Shown here in pieces: positions 18,045 to 27,584 of a stretch of 64,000 nucleotides of DNA (positions are counted from its first letter, which is position 1; each line of letters starts with the position of its first letter). Location: NCBI GenBank assembly GCA_946530965.1, contig CAMNAK010000002.1, positions 248,001 through 312,000 on the forward strand, given 5' to 3'. Both the position numbers and the translations under genes were made by a program. Origin of the DNA: an uncultured Candidatus Saccharibacteria bacterium (lineage in GTDB: Bacteria; Patescibacteriota; Saccharimonadia; Saccharimonadales; Saccharimonadaceae). The notes under the pieces were generated by a model. It was given only the letters and a program-made list of their open reading frames with translations, ran no database searches and was not told where the DNA came from.

Positions 18045-19235
18045 ATGAGAATACGTAACAAGCGGGTAAAAACCTCGCTATTACTACTCGGACTGGTCTT
18101 GGCTCTACTGGCACTAGGATTTATCGCTAAAGATCATTCTATTTTTGCTGACTCTGAAAAAGCTAACAGTACTGACCACTATATTAATATCTATGATGGT
18201 GGCGAGCATATTACTATTCGTAGTGATGCTGATACTGTTGCTGACGCGCTTTCTCGCGCTGGTGTAAAATACGATAACGCAGATATCGTTGAGCCTGGCC
18301 TTGCGGAGAAGATTGATGGTCGTGACTACAATATTAATATTTATCGCTCTCGCCAGGTCTTGGTTGTCGATGAAGGCAAAAAGAAATATATCGATACGGC
18401 TGCGATGAGTCCAGAAGCAGTTGCTGAAGCTGCTGGTATTAAGCTAAAAGATAAAGATTTGGTCAAGCTTGTGAAATATGATGACCTTCTAGAGAGTGGC
18501 TCGATGAACGCCTACTACATTAAGCGTGCCAAAGAGGTCAGCTTCGACTATTATGGTAAGAAGCTAACGGTTCGCACACAGACTAATACAATCGGCGAAT
18601 TTTTGGCCGAACAGGGTATTTCTGTCGATGAAGAAGAAAACTGGATTTCTATGCCGCTCGATACTGAGCTAGCCAAGGCCAATAATCTTTCGATTTATCG
18701 CCAGGGTAAGCAAACTATCTCGGTTGACGAAACTATCGCCTATACTACGCGCGAAGATTACGACTATGACCTAGATTATGGTACCGAGAAGATTTCTCAG
18801 GTTGGTAAGAACGGTAAAAAGACTGTTACTTACGAGATCGATATGCATAATGGCCAAGAGGTTTCTCGTGAGAAGCTATCTGAGATTGTAACCGAAGAAC
18901 CTGTCGAACAAGTTAAGATTATTGGTAGAAAAGTTAATCTTCCTGCTGGCTCTCATGAGGACTGGATGGCTCAGGCTGGTATTGCAGCTAGCGACTATGG
19001 TTACGTAAATTTCATTATTGAGCACGAATCTCACTGGCGCTATAACGCACAGAACGCATATAGCGGCGCTTATGGTCTCTGTCAGGCTTTGCCGGGTACG
19101 AAGATGGCAAGCGCTGGCGATGACTGGCAGATCAACCCAATTACTCAGCTAAGATGGTGCAATGGCTACGCTGTTGGCCGCTATGGTAGCTGGGCTGGCG
19201 CTTATGAATTCTGGCAGAGTCATCGTTGGTGGTAA
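18045..19235 (+). CDS. Secreted DUF348 (YabE-like)/G5 protein with C-terminal lysozyme/transglycosylase-like domain
   Basis: TM/signal N-terminus, two DUF348-like repeats, G5-like segment, C-term NFIIEHESHWRYNAQNAYSGAYGLCQALPGTKM. Start moved from 18027 to 18045. Confidence 0.82.
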   Translation: MRIRNKRVKTSLLLLGLVLALLALGFIAKDHSIFADSEKANSTDHYINIYDGGEHITIRSDADTVADALSRAGVKYDNADIVEPGLAEKIDGRDYNINIYRSRQVLVVDEGKKKYIDTAAMSPEAVAEAAGIKLKDKDLVKLVKYDDLLESGSMNAYYIKRAKEVSFDYYGKKLTVRTQTNTIGEFLAEQGISVDEEENWISMPLDTELAKANNLSIYRQGKQTISVDETIAYTTREDYDYDLDYGTEKISQVGKNGKKTVTYEIDMHNGQEVSREKLSEIVTEEPVEQVKIIGRKVNLPAGSHEDWMAQAGIAASDYGYVNFIIEHESHWRYNAQNAYSGAYGLCQALPGTKMASAGDDWQINPITQLRWCNGYAVGRYGSWAGAYEFWQSHRWW

Positions 19236-19250
19236 TTTGGAAAAGATTAA

Positions 19251-20018
19251 ATGAAGAATAGAAAATCACTTGGTCAGCACTGGCTCAAAGATAGGGATAT
19301 CTTGCTAGATATCGCGGATTCTGCGAGCGTCGAAGGTGTTAGTGAAGTTTTGGAAATCGGTCCAGGCCTTGGAACACTAACTTCTGCGCTCTTCCAGTTT
19401 TTTGATAAAGTTACCGCAATTGAGCTTGACGATAATCTTGCGAACAATCTTCCAAAATCTTTCCCAGGCAAAAACTTGCAGGTTATCCATGAAGATGTTC
19501 TAAAATTGGACCTCGACACTCTAGATTTGCCAGAAAAATATGTTGTAGCAGGAAATATTCCGTACTATATTACATCTCCAATTATTCAGAAATTCTTGCA
19601 TGCTGAGCATCGCCCAGAGAAGATTGTTATCTTGATCCAGAAAGAGGTTGCAGAACGTCTAGCCGCAGAACCTGGTGATTATTCTATTCTTGGCCTTTCG
19701 GCTCAGATTTATGCCAAGGTGACTCTTGGTCCGCTTGTAAAGAAAGAATTCTTTACTCCGCCGCCAAAGGTAGATTCTCAGGTCGTAATCCTCGAACCTC
19801 TCGAAACGCCTCTTGCTAGCGAAACGACAATGTCTCTTATTAAGCTTGGCTTTATTGCGCCGCGCAAGAAACTTATTGCTAACTTGGCTATCGGTCTTCA
19901 TAAATCTCGTGACGAGATTAAGGCTATTTTTGCTAAACTAAATCTCAACGAAAACGCGCGCCCAGCAGATCTAACAATCGAAAACTGGTGTGCTATTGAA
20001 AAAGAACTCAAAGCTTAA
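19251..20018 (+). CDS. rsmA: 16S rRNA dimethyladenosine transferase
   Basis: KSLGQHWLKD, EIGPGLGTLT, VAGNIPYYITSPII, FFTPPPKVDSQVV. Confidence 0.96.
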   Translation: MKNRKSLGQHWLKDRDILLDIADSASVEGVSEVLEIGPGLGTLTSALFQFFDKVTAIELDDNLANNLPKSFPGKNLQVIHEDVLKLDLDTLDLPEKYVVAGNIPYYITSPIIQKFLHAEHRPEKIVILIQKEVAERLAAEPGDYSILGLSAQIYAKVTLGPLVKKEFFTPPPKVDSQVVILEPLETPLASETTMSLIKLGFIAPRKKLIANLAIGLHKSRDEIKAIFAKLNLNENARPADLTIENWCAIEKELKA

Positions 20019-20086
20019 GCATTGACAAAACTCGGGCTACGATTTCGATGCTAGCGAGGCTATGATTTTGATGGTATAATATACGC

Positions 20087-21496
20087 ATGAAAAAATACTA
20101 TATCACTACAGCAATCCCCTATGTAAACGGTAACCCGCACCTAGGCCATGCTATGGATTATCTCCTGGCTGATGTGCTGAGGCGATATATGATGATGCGC
20201 GGCAAAGATGTTCGTGTTCAGGCTGGTACTGATGAGCACGGTAGCAAGATTTACAAGAAAGCTGCCGAGCAGAACATTCCTGTTCAGAAATTTGTCGACA
20301 AAAATGCAAAGAGCTTCCAGGATTTTATTCATTCTCTAGATGCAGAATATACAGATTATGTCAGGACTACCGACGAGGATCACGTCCGCCGCTGCCAATT
20401 GATTTGGGAAAAACTCAGTGATCATATCTATAAAGATAGCTATGAGGGCTGGTACTGTGAAGGCTGCGAACGTTTCGTAACAGATAAAGAATACGACGAA
20501 AATGGCGGCAACTGCCCAGATCACAACAAGCCATACCAGAAGCTAAGCGAAGAAAACTATTATCTTCGCATTGCAGATTTCAAGGATCAGATTCGTGAGG
20601 TAATCGAAAAGGACGAATTGAATATTTGCCCAGCTTTCCGCAAGAAAGAATTCTTGAATCTTCTCGACGATATGCCAGATGTTTCTATCTCTCGTCCAAA
20701 AGAGCAGGTTATCTGGGGCATTCCAGTTCCTGGCGACGAATCTCAGGTTATGTATGTCTGGATTGATGCGCTAGCAAACTATATTACGGTTCTTGGCTAT
20801 CCAGAAAAAGATATTACAGATAGCTGGCCAGCAGATGTTGAGGTTGTTGGTAAAGATATCTTGCGCTTCCACGCCGGTATTTGGCCAGCAATGCTATTTG
20901 CGCTTGATCTTCCGATGCCAAAGAATATCCTGGTTCACGGCTTTGTTACTGTTGGTGGTCAGAAGATGGGCAAGAGCCTTGGTAATGCTATTCCACCAGA
21001 AGAAATTATTGAGAAACATGGCCTAATCCCATTCCGTTATTACTTCCTACGCCATGGTTCAACCACTGACGATGTAGATTTTACCTGGGAAAAGTACGAA
21101 GCTGCATATAACGAGCTTGCAAACGACCTAGGTAACCTTGTTCAGAGGCTTGCAACTCTCTGCGGTAAAAATGGTGTTAATGGTATCAAAGTCGAAGAAA
21201 CAGAGAACAAAGAATTTGACGAACGCATGGAGAAGTTCGAGTTTAACTTTGGCTTCGATATCCTTTGGGGCCAAATCCAGGATTTGAACAAGCGTATTGA
21301 TGAAGAAAAACCTTGGTCAGTCGCAAAAGAAGACCCAGAGAAAGCTAAAGAAATCCTTCGCTCTCTAGTTCAGGATCTTGTAAATATTTGCCCACGTCTC
21401 GAAATCTTTATTCCTGACACGGCAAAGAAGATTGTCGAAATCTTTACCGCCGAAGAAATTAGTGCGCCAAAAACGCCACTCTTCCCAAAGAACTAA
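20087..21496 (+). CDS. metG: Methionyl-tRNA synthetase
   Basis: TAIPYVNGNPHLGHAMDYLLADV, AGTDEHGSKI, GGQKMGKSLGN (KMSKS variant KMGKS). Confidence 0.96.
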   Translation: MKKYYITTAIPYVNGNPHLGHAMDYLLADVLRRYMMMRGKDVRVQAGTDEHGSKIYKKAAEQNIPVQKFVDKNAKSFQDFIHSLDAEYTDYVRTTDEDHVRRCQLIWEKLSDHIYKDSYEGWYCEGCERFVTDKEYDENGGNCPDHNKPYQKLSEENYYLRIADFKDQIREVIEKDELNICPAFRKKEFLNLLDDMPDVSISRPKEQVIWGIPVPGDESQVMYVWIDALANYITVLGYPEKDITDSWPADVEVVGKDILRFHAGIWPAMLFALDLPMPKNILVHGFVTVGGQKMGKSLGNAIPPEEIIEKHGLIPFRYYFLRHGSTTDDVDFTWEKYEAAYNELANDLGNLVQRLATLCGKNGVNGIKVEETENKEFDERMEKFEFNFGFDILWGQIQDLNKRIDEEKPWSVAKEDPEKAKEILRSLVQDLVNICPRLEIFIPDTAKKIVEIFTAEEISAPKTPLFPKN

Positions 21497-21499
21497 TAA

Positions 21500-21528
21500 A
21501 AATAGGCCTCGAATAGGAGGTCTATTTT
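21500..21528. terminator. Bidirectional terminator overlapping the tsaB stop codon
   Basis: AAAAATAGgCCTC-gaatag-GAGGtCTATTTTTT. Confidence 0.75.
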
Positions 21529-21854
21529 TTGGGTTTCGAAACGTTTGCTTCGCGACCGTAGTTTGGCATGATGACTTTGTGCTTCTCGCCATTTTGGTCG
21601 AACAGAGGAATATTTAGCTGTTCTGCAAGAGCATTAACTACGCAGGCGCCAATTCTTAGTCCAGTAAAGCTACCTGGTCCAGAGAAGAAGCGAATCTCGG
21701 TCAAATCTTTCCAGTCGGCATTGTTCTCTTCGAGCTTGTCGTGAATGTATTTTAGGAGGTCTCGTGCTAGGTCGCGGCCAGATTCCCAAACATATTCTTT
21801 GTCGTCGAGGCGCATTATCGTGGTTCTGTCTGAGGTATCTAGGTATAGTTTCAT
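21522..21854 (-). CDS. tsaB: Short TsaB-like protein (N-terminal half only)
   Basis: LDTSDR..., FFSGPGSFTGLRIG motif; only 110 aa. Confidence 0.8.
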   Translation of the reverse strand: MKLYLDTSDRTTIMRLDDKEYVWESGRDLARDLLKYIHDKLEENNADWKDLTEIRFFSGPGSFTGLRIGACVVNALAEQLNIPLFDQNGEKHKVIMPNYGREANVSKPKK

Positions 21855-22255
21855 AGTTCGTTGACCTCTCTAGTATTCTCGTCGATGTATTTTACTTCGA
21901 TCTTGCGGTGCGATTCTGGCAGAAGTTCGGCAACACTTTGTCCCCACTCGACAATTACGACCGTATCTGGCGCATTGATTTCTTCGGCCAAATCGTCTGC
22001 CATGATTCCAGGATCCTCTAGACGATAAAAGTCAAAGTGGACTAGGCGAAGTTTCTTTCCTTGGTATTCCTTGGAGATTGTGAATGAAGGTGATGTGACA
22101 TCTTCTTCGATTCCGAGCCCTTCGGCAATGCCGCGCGTAAGAGTAGTTTTTCCTGCTCCGACATCTCCAAGAAGTTCAAAAACTACCGAAGAATCAAGCT
22201 CTTCGCCAATCTTTTTGCCAAAGTCTAGCATCTCTTGTTCGGAGCGAATTAACAT
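21851..22255 (-). CDS. tsaE: tRNA t6A biosynthesis ATPase TsaE
   Basis: LLGDVGAGKTTLTRGIAEGLGI, VTSPSFTISKEY, HFDFYRLEDP. Confidence 0.94.
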   Translation of the reverse strand: MLIRSEQEMLDFGKKIGEELDSSVVFELLGDVGAGKTTLTRGIAEGLGIEEDVTSPSFTISKEYQGKKLRLVHFDFYRLEDPGIMADDLAEEINAPDTVVIVEWGQSVAELLPESHRKIEVKYIDENTREVNEL

Positions 22256-22275
22256 AAATATATTCTACCATAATT

Positions 22276-23802
22276 CTAGGATTTTTCCAGTTGAGCGCGT
22301 GCTAGCTTTGCTGGTCTGTATGGATGAAAACTGTGCTTCGTAATAAGCCTTAGTAGTAGAAATATAGCCAGAGGCACAAGATATAAAAGAAAAACTTTTG
22401 GGTTTCCAGATTCTTTCTCGGTGCTGCTCCAGCTAATCTTGCTGAGTGTTTCAATGATATAAACATGTAGGCCCAGGATTACTTTCGCGAAGAAAGCAAG
22501 GGCTTGAGAAATAATTGGTATCCATGAAAAGAAGACGCTAAGTAGAGAAAGTAGCATTGCGACTGGAATTGTTGGTGGAATCAGGAGATTTGAAATTAGG
22601 CCCACGATTGAAAACGCGCCAAAATTATAAATACTAATCGGCAAACAGAGCAGCTGTGCTGAAATGGATTGAATGCAGGTGCTAGCTATAAAATTCGGTG
22701 AATCTTTACCATAAAAATAGTCGAGAAGTAGTGGCGTTAAAAAGATTATTCCAAGATACGAGCTAAAAGATAATTGCCAAGCCAAATCTGAAATATATCC
22801 AGGATTAATTAGTAGCGAAAGCGCTGCAATGTATAAAATCGCTCTCATCGGATGCATCTTTCTGCCGAAGTACCAAGCGAGCAGAGAAATGAGCGTCAAA
22901 AACGCTGCTCGGAACATACTGGCAGTCAGTCCTGTAATTGAAACAAAAGCAAAGATTAATAGTCCTGCTCCGAGCAAAGTTGCAAAACGAGAAATTTTAT
23001 AAAAGTACTTTCGTGCTAGTCCTGCAACAATCGCAAGATGAAAACCGGATGCTACGACAATATGTGAAAGACCCGCGCGCCGCAATGATTCGTTAAAATC
23101 TTCGGATATGTATCTTTTTTTACCAGTCAAATAGCCAAGCCCGAGAGCGCTCATTTCTGACACTCCGGAATCCTTCCCGTCAATAATCTCAATCAGTCTC
23201 ATGCTAAACCAATTTCTGAACTTTATAAACAAATCTGGCGGATCTGGCTTGGAAACTATAAGTACCTCTGGCTTATTAAAGAATGCGCAGTATTTGCCGA
23301 AAGCACCAGAATTTTTGCCTTTAACCAAAACTAGGTCGGATTTACTAATACTTATATCGCTCGGAACTAAGCTGAAATATGCAGGACAATTTATTGTCGT
23401 GTTATTGAGTCTTAAAACAGAACTCTCGAAACGAAGCGTCCCATTCTTAACGGCTGGATCGCTATCTACTTTTGTCTCAATAGTAACTTCCTGTTTCTGC
23501 GGCAAACTGGCAGAGCTAATTCCTAGATAGTATGCCTGTCCACGAATATACCCAAGGCTCACGCCTAGTAAAAATGAGAATAACAAGCGAAAGAATCCCT
23601 TAAATAGCAAAGAAAATAAGACGAAAATCGGAATGAGCAGAATAAGAGCAACATTATCAATCTTAAAAACTCCGAAAATCAAAAGAAAGACAAAGGTAAA
23701 AATCATGCCAATACAACACGTGATTGGGATGGCGGAATAATGAACTGTTTTGCTATTTTTCTTCATGCTAAGTTCATAAAACTTACAAATTGCAATTATC
23801 AA
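22276..23802 (-). CDS. comEC: ComEC/Rec2-type competence membrane protein lacking a visible lactamase domain
   Basis: LTGKKRYISEDFNESLRRAGLSHIVVASGFHLAIVAG, multi-TM; start could be the internal ATG at 23766. Confidence 0.87.
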   Translation of the reverse strand: MIIAICKFYELSMKKNSKTVHYSAIPITCCIGMIFTFVFLLIFGVFKIDNVALILLIPIFVLFSLLFKGFFRLLFSFLLGVSLGYIRGQAYYLGISSASLPQKQEVTIETKVDSDPAVKNGTLRFESSVLRLNNTTINCPAYFSLVPSDISISKSDLVLVKGKNSGAFGKYCAFFNKPEVLIVSKPDPPDLFIKFRNWFSMRLIEIIDGKDSGVSEMSALGLGYLTGKKRYISEDFNESLRRAGLSHIVVASGFHLAIVAGLARKYFYKISRFATLLGAGLLIFAFVSITGLTASMFRAAFLTLISLLAWYFGRKMHPMRAILYIAALSLLINPGYISDLAWQLSFSSYLGIIFLTPLLLDYFYGKDSPNFIASTCIQSISAQLLCLPISIYNFGAFSIVGLISNLLIPPTIPVAMLLSLLSVFFSWIPIISQALAFFAKVILGLHVYIIETLSKISWSSTEKESGNPKVFLLYLVPLAIFLLLRLITKHSFHPYRPAKLARAQLEKS

Positions 23803-23927
23803 GCATAAGCCTTTTCTTAATCTGTAAGGACTAAAAACTATAAAAATAATTTACAAATCAAAAAGCTAAAATTTTACAAATTTCTAGCCAAGGATAGAGT
23901 AAGCTCTAGCATGCTATAATGAGCTAT

Positions 23928-25868
23928 ATGAAAAAGCTTCAAAAGCTTGGGAGAAAAAAGAATCAAAACTCTGATGCTTCTTTTGTTGCCCGAATCAAGA
24001 AGTGGTTTTCTGGGCAAAGCGAAACGAAGCGCTATTATTTTTGCAGCATCATTGCGCTGCTTATTTCTTCATTGTTTCTAACATGGTTCCTTGAGTATCG
24101 TTACTTTATTAACGATATGTATCGTGCTTGGAGCTTTGCGCTTACTGCGTCGCTGGCTTTCTTTTGTAATGCACTAATTGTATTTACTGTTTTACTAGCT
24201 CTCTGGGCAATCGTAAACCGACCTCTTGCCGTCGTGGCTGTTGTTTGGGTGCTCGAGAATATTCTTGGCTATATCCACGTTAATAAATTCAATACCAGAG
24301 GCTACCCGCTTCTTCCTGAGGATTTTCAGCTTGCAGAGCAGGCGGGTAGTTTAGCAAAGTTCATTAATATTGATGGTCTCATTCGTCTAATTCTGTCCTG
24401 CGTCCTAATGGTTGTAATCGTTCTTCTTTTTGCGCATTTCTTCGAAAAGAAGCTTCATCTAAAGAATCCTAAAGAAGGCAAAACATTCCTCGGAAGACAC
24501 CAGATTGCATCTCGCGCACTAGTTATGCTGATTGCTGTAACGAGCTTTATGTATGTTACTGAATTTGCAAGACACAACTCTGGCGATAAATACGAAGAAA
24601 CTCCAATCGGAACCTACTTTACGGCCTGGAATCAGAATCGTAACTACGACGAGAATGGCTGCATCGTTGGCTTTTTGTATAACATTCAAAAGCTCAGTCT
24701 AAATGCTCCTGATGGTTACAATGAAGATTATATTAAAGAAGTTGCCGAGAAATACACTACAATCGCAGAAGAAAAGAATCTCGATCGCAAAGATCCAGCA
24801 AAAGAGAATGTGAATTTTGTTGTTATCCTAAACGAATCATTCTATGATCCTTCAGTAGAATTTAATGGCGTTAAATTCTCGGATTATTATCCATATACTG
24901 GCGGCGACGTAACTCCTAACCTTCATAGAATCCAGCAAAAATGTCCAAGCGGCAAGATGTATTCTATTGATTATGGTGGTGGTACGGCGAATATCGAGTT
25001 TGAAACTTTGACTGGCTATTCAAACTACTGGCTCGCCTCCGTTCCGTATACTGCAATCATTCCGAAGCTAAAATCCGTTCCGTCGATTGCGAATGATTTG
25101 AAAGAAGATGGCTATAATACGACTGCAATCCACCCATTCAATGGTGGCATGTATAAGCGCAATATCTCGCTCGAAAAAGAAGGTATCAATAACTTCATTA
25201 CCGAGTCGGAGATGACTTATACGGAGCATGATGGTGAATCTGAGTACATCAACGATAGATCCGCCTATAATGAACTCCTTAAAAACCTTAAAGAGAGCGG
25301 CGATAGACAATTCATAGCACTTATCACAATGCAGAATCATACGCCATATAACGATTGGACTTATGAAGAAAATAAGTACAAAATCACCGACGAATCTATC
25401 GACGAAGAAAACCGAAAACAGATCGAAACCTACTTCCAGAGTCTACATAATTCAGACAAATATCTTGGGGAATTTATCGACTCGCTAGATAGGATGGATG
25501 AAAAAGTTGTCGTTCTGTATTTTGGTGATCATTCCGCTGGCCTGTTCGAAAAACTCGCAAACAGTGATGATAAAAAATTGGTCGACCTTGCGCATGTAAC
25601 CCCATATTTCGTCTATGCAAACTTCGATATAGGGGTAGGAAACAAGAAACTCCCTACTACCTCGCCGAACTGCATGGTAAATACTACTCTAAATATCTTG
25701 AACTGGCAAAAATCTGCAAGATATTACATGTTGGACTCCGTCTGTAGTGAAGCGCCAATTCTTGCGCCGACCTATCTAGAAGATGGTGCGCCGGAGACAG
25801 AAATCTTAAAAGAATACGAGCTTACAATCTATGATATCCTTGGTGGCGAGCGCTACTGGTTAGAATAA
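23928..25868 (+). CDS. LTA synthase/sulfatase-family membrane protein
   Basis: N-terminal TM helices then NFVVILNESFYDPS, YGGGTANIEFETLTGYS, VVLYFGDHSAGLF. Start moved from 23919 because that ATG overlaps the TATAAT box. Confidence 0.88.
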   Translation: MKKLQKLGRKKNQNSDASFVARIKKWFSGQSETKRYYFCSIIALLISSLFLTWFLEYRYFINDMYRAWSFALTASLAFFCNALIVFTVLLALWAIVNRPLAVVAVVWVLENILGYIHVNKFNTRGYPLLPEDFQLAEQAGSLAKFINIDGLIRLILSCVLMVVIVLLFAHFFEKKLHLKNPKEGKTFLGRHQIASRALVMLIAVTSFMYVTEFARHNSGDKYEETPIGTYFTAWNQNRNYDENGCIVGFLYNIQKLSLNAPDGYNEDYIKEVAEKYTTIAEEKNLDRKDPAKENVNFVVILNESFYDPSVEFNGVKFSDYYPYTGGDVTPNLHRIQQKCPSGKMYSIDYGGGTANIEFETLTGYSNYWLASVPYTAIIPKLKSVPSIANDLKEDGYNTTAIHPFNGGMYKRNISLEKEGINNFITESEMTYTEHDGESEYINDRSAYNELLKNLKESGDRQFIALITMQNHTPYNDWTYEENKYKITDESIDEENRKQIETYFQSLHNSDKYLGEFIDSLDRMDEKVVVLYFGDHSAGLFEKLANSDDKKLVDLAHVTPYFVYANFDIGVGNKKLPTTSPNCMVNTTLNILNWQKSARYYMLDSVCSEAPILAPTYLEDGAPETEILKEYELTIYDILGGERYWLE

Positions 25869-25884
25869 AAGATAGATATCTTTA

Positions 25885-25920
25885 CCCCTTGTGATATAAT
25901 CTTCACAAGGGGGATTTTAT
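25885..25920 (+). terminator. Terminator-like hairpin whose loop is a -10 box
   Basis: CCCCTTGTGA-tataatct-TCACAAGGGG-gattttatt, perfect 10-bp stem. Confidence 0.7.
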
Positions 25921-25961
25921 TAACCAATTGATTTATTTAAAACAATTTAGAAAAGAGGGAC

Positions 25962-27479
25962 ATGCCAGTACTATTATGTATAGTCGCGCTTGTTGTTGGT
26001 GTCGCACTTGGTGCGGGGATTTTTGCATTCTACAACAAGAGCAAAGAGCGTGGTGGCCAGAATAAAGCAGACGAAATTGTACGCAAAGCAAAGCACGAAG
26101 CTTCAGAATTGGTCCTAAACGCTAAGAAGGAATCGACTAAAATTACCGAGCAGGCAAATCGTGAAGAAGCTAACCGTCGTAAAGAGTGGCAGAAGACCGA
26201 GAATCGCCTTGTCGAGCGCGAAGACTCTCTAGACAAAAAGCTCGATCAGCTAGACAAGAAGTCTGAAAAGCTTCGCAAACAAGAGGATGAGCTCGAAGAA
26301 CTAAAAGGTGAAATCCGCGAAATCCGCGACAAAGCTCAGCAAAAGCTAGAAAAAATCGCCGGCCTAAGCAAGCAGGAAGCTCACGACAAGCTCATGCAGA
26401 TGGTTGAACGCGATACGAAGAAAGATCTTGTTGATCTTGTCGTAAAAGAACAAAAAGCTATCAGTGATCATGCCGACGAGACTGCCGAAGCTATTCTTCT
26501 AACCGCTATGGAGCGTATGAGTAGCGAAGTTACGGCTGACCGTACGGTCACTAGCCTCAAGCTTCCAGATGACGATATGAAGGGTCGTATCATTGGTAAG
26601 GAAGGCCGCAATATTCAGGCACTCCAGCATGCCACTGGTGTCGACGTCCTCGTCGACGATACTCCAGGCATGGTTGTGCTTAGCTCCTTCGATCCAATCC
26701 GTCGTCAGGTTGCTCGCTATGCGCTTGAGCGTTTAATGAAGGATGGTCGTATTAATCCAGCAAGCATCGAAGAAGCAGTCGCAAAAGCAGAACGCGAAAT
26801 CGAAAAAGAAGTCGTTCGTGCTGGCGAAGATGCTGCTCGTGAAGTTGGCGTTGTTGGTATTCCTAGCGAGATTCTTCACCTACTTGGCGAATTAAAGTTC
26901 CGTACAAGCTATGGTCAGAACGTTTTGCTTCACTCTGTCGAGATGGCGCATATGGCCGGTATGATTGCGGAAGAAATCGGCGCAGATGTTAATATCGCAA
27001 AGACTGCGACTCTTCTTCACGATATGGGCAAATCTGTAACACACAAGATCGAAGGCAAGCATGCGGATATTGGTGCTGAACTAGCAAGAAAATATGGTAT
27101 GAACGAGAAAGTTGTCCATGCAATTGCTGCCCATCATGATGATATTGAGCCAACTACTCCAGAAGCTGTCATTGTTAAGATTTGTGATGCCGTTTCCGCT
27201 GCTCGTCCAGGTGCCCGTAACGTTTCCGCGGAGAACTTCGCAGAACGTATGCGTGGTCTAGAAAACGTCGCTACGAGCTTCCCAGGTATCGAGAAGGCTT
27301 ATGCAATCTCTGCCGGTCGCGAAATCCGTGTTATCGTCGAGCCAAAGACAGTTGATGACCTAACTGCCTTGAAGCTTGCAAGGGACATCGCGAACAAGAT
27401 TGAGGCTACGATGCAATATCCAGGCGTTGTAAAGGTTAACGTTATTCGCGAAACCAGAGCAATCGAATACGCAAAATAG
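25962..27479 (+). CDS. rny: Ribonuclease Y
   Basis: N-term TM, coiled coil, KH GRIIGKEGRNIQALQHATGVDVLVDDTPG, HD domain TATLLHDMGKS. Confidence 0.97.
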   Translation: MPVLLCIVALVVGVALGAGIFAFYNKSKERGGQNKADEIVRKAKHEASELVLNAKKESTKITEQANREEANRRKEWQKTENRLVEREDSLDKKLDQLDKKSEKLRKQEDELEELKGEIREIRDKAQQKLEKIAGLSKQEAHDKLMQMVERDTKKDLVDLVVKEQKAISDHADETAEAILLTAMERMSSEVTADRTVTSLKLPDDDMKGRIIGKEGRNIQALQHATGVDVLVDDTPGMVVLSSFDPIRRQVARYALERLMKDGRINPASIEEAVAKAEREIEKEVVRAGEDAAREVGVVGIPSEILHLLGELKFRTSYGQNVLLHSVEMAHMAGMIAEEIGADVNIAKTATLLHDMGKSVTHKIEGKHADIGAELARKYGMNEKVVHAIAAHHDDIEPTTPEAVIVKICDAVSAARPGARNVSAENFAERMRGLENVATSFPGIEKAYAISAGREIRVIVEPKTVDDLTALKLARDIANKIEATMQYPGVVKVNVIRETRAIEYAK

Positions 27480-27584
27480 TAATACGAATCAGAAAATCCT
27501 GCAGAAATGTGGGATTTTTTGTTGCTCTGACAGGCTGGTTCTCGGCTTTATAAATGGTAGCGCTTATGCTAAAATTAATATAAG

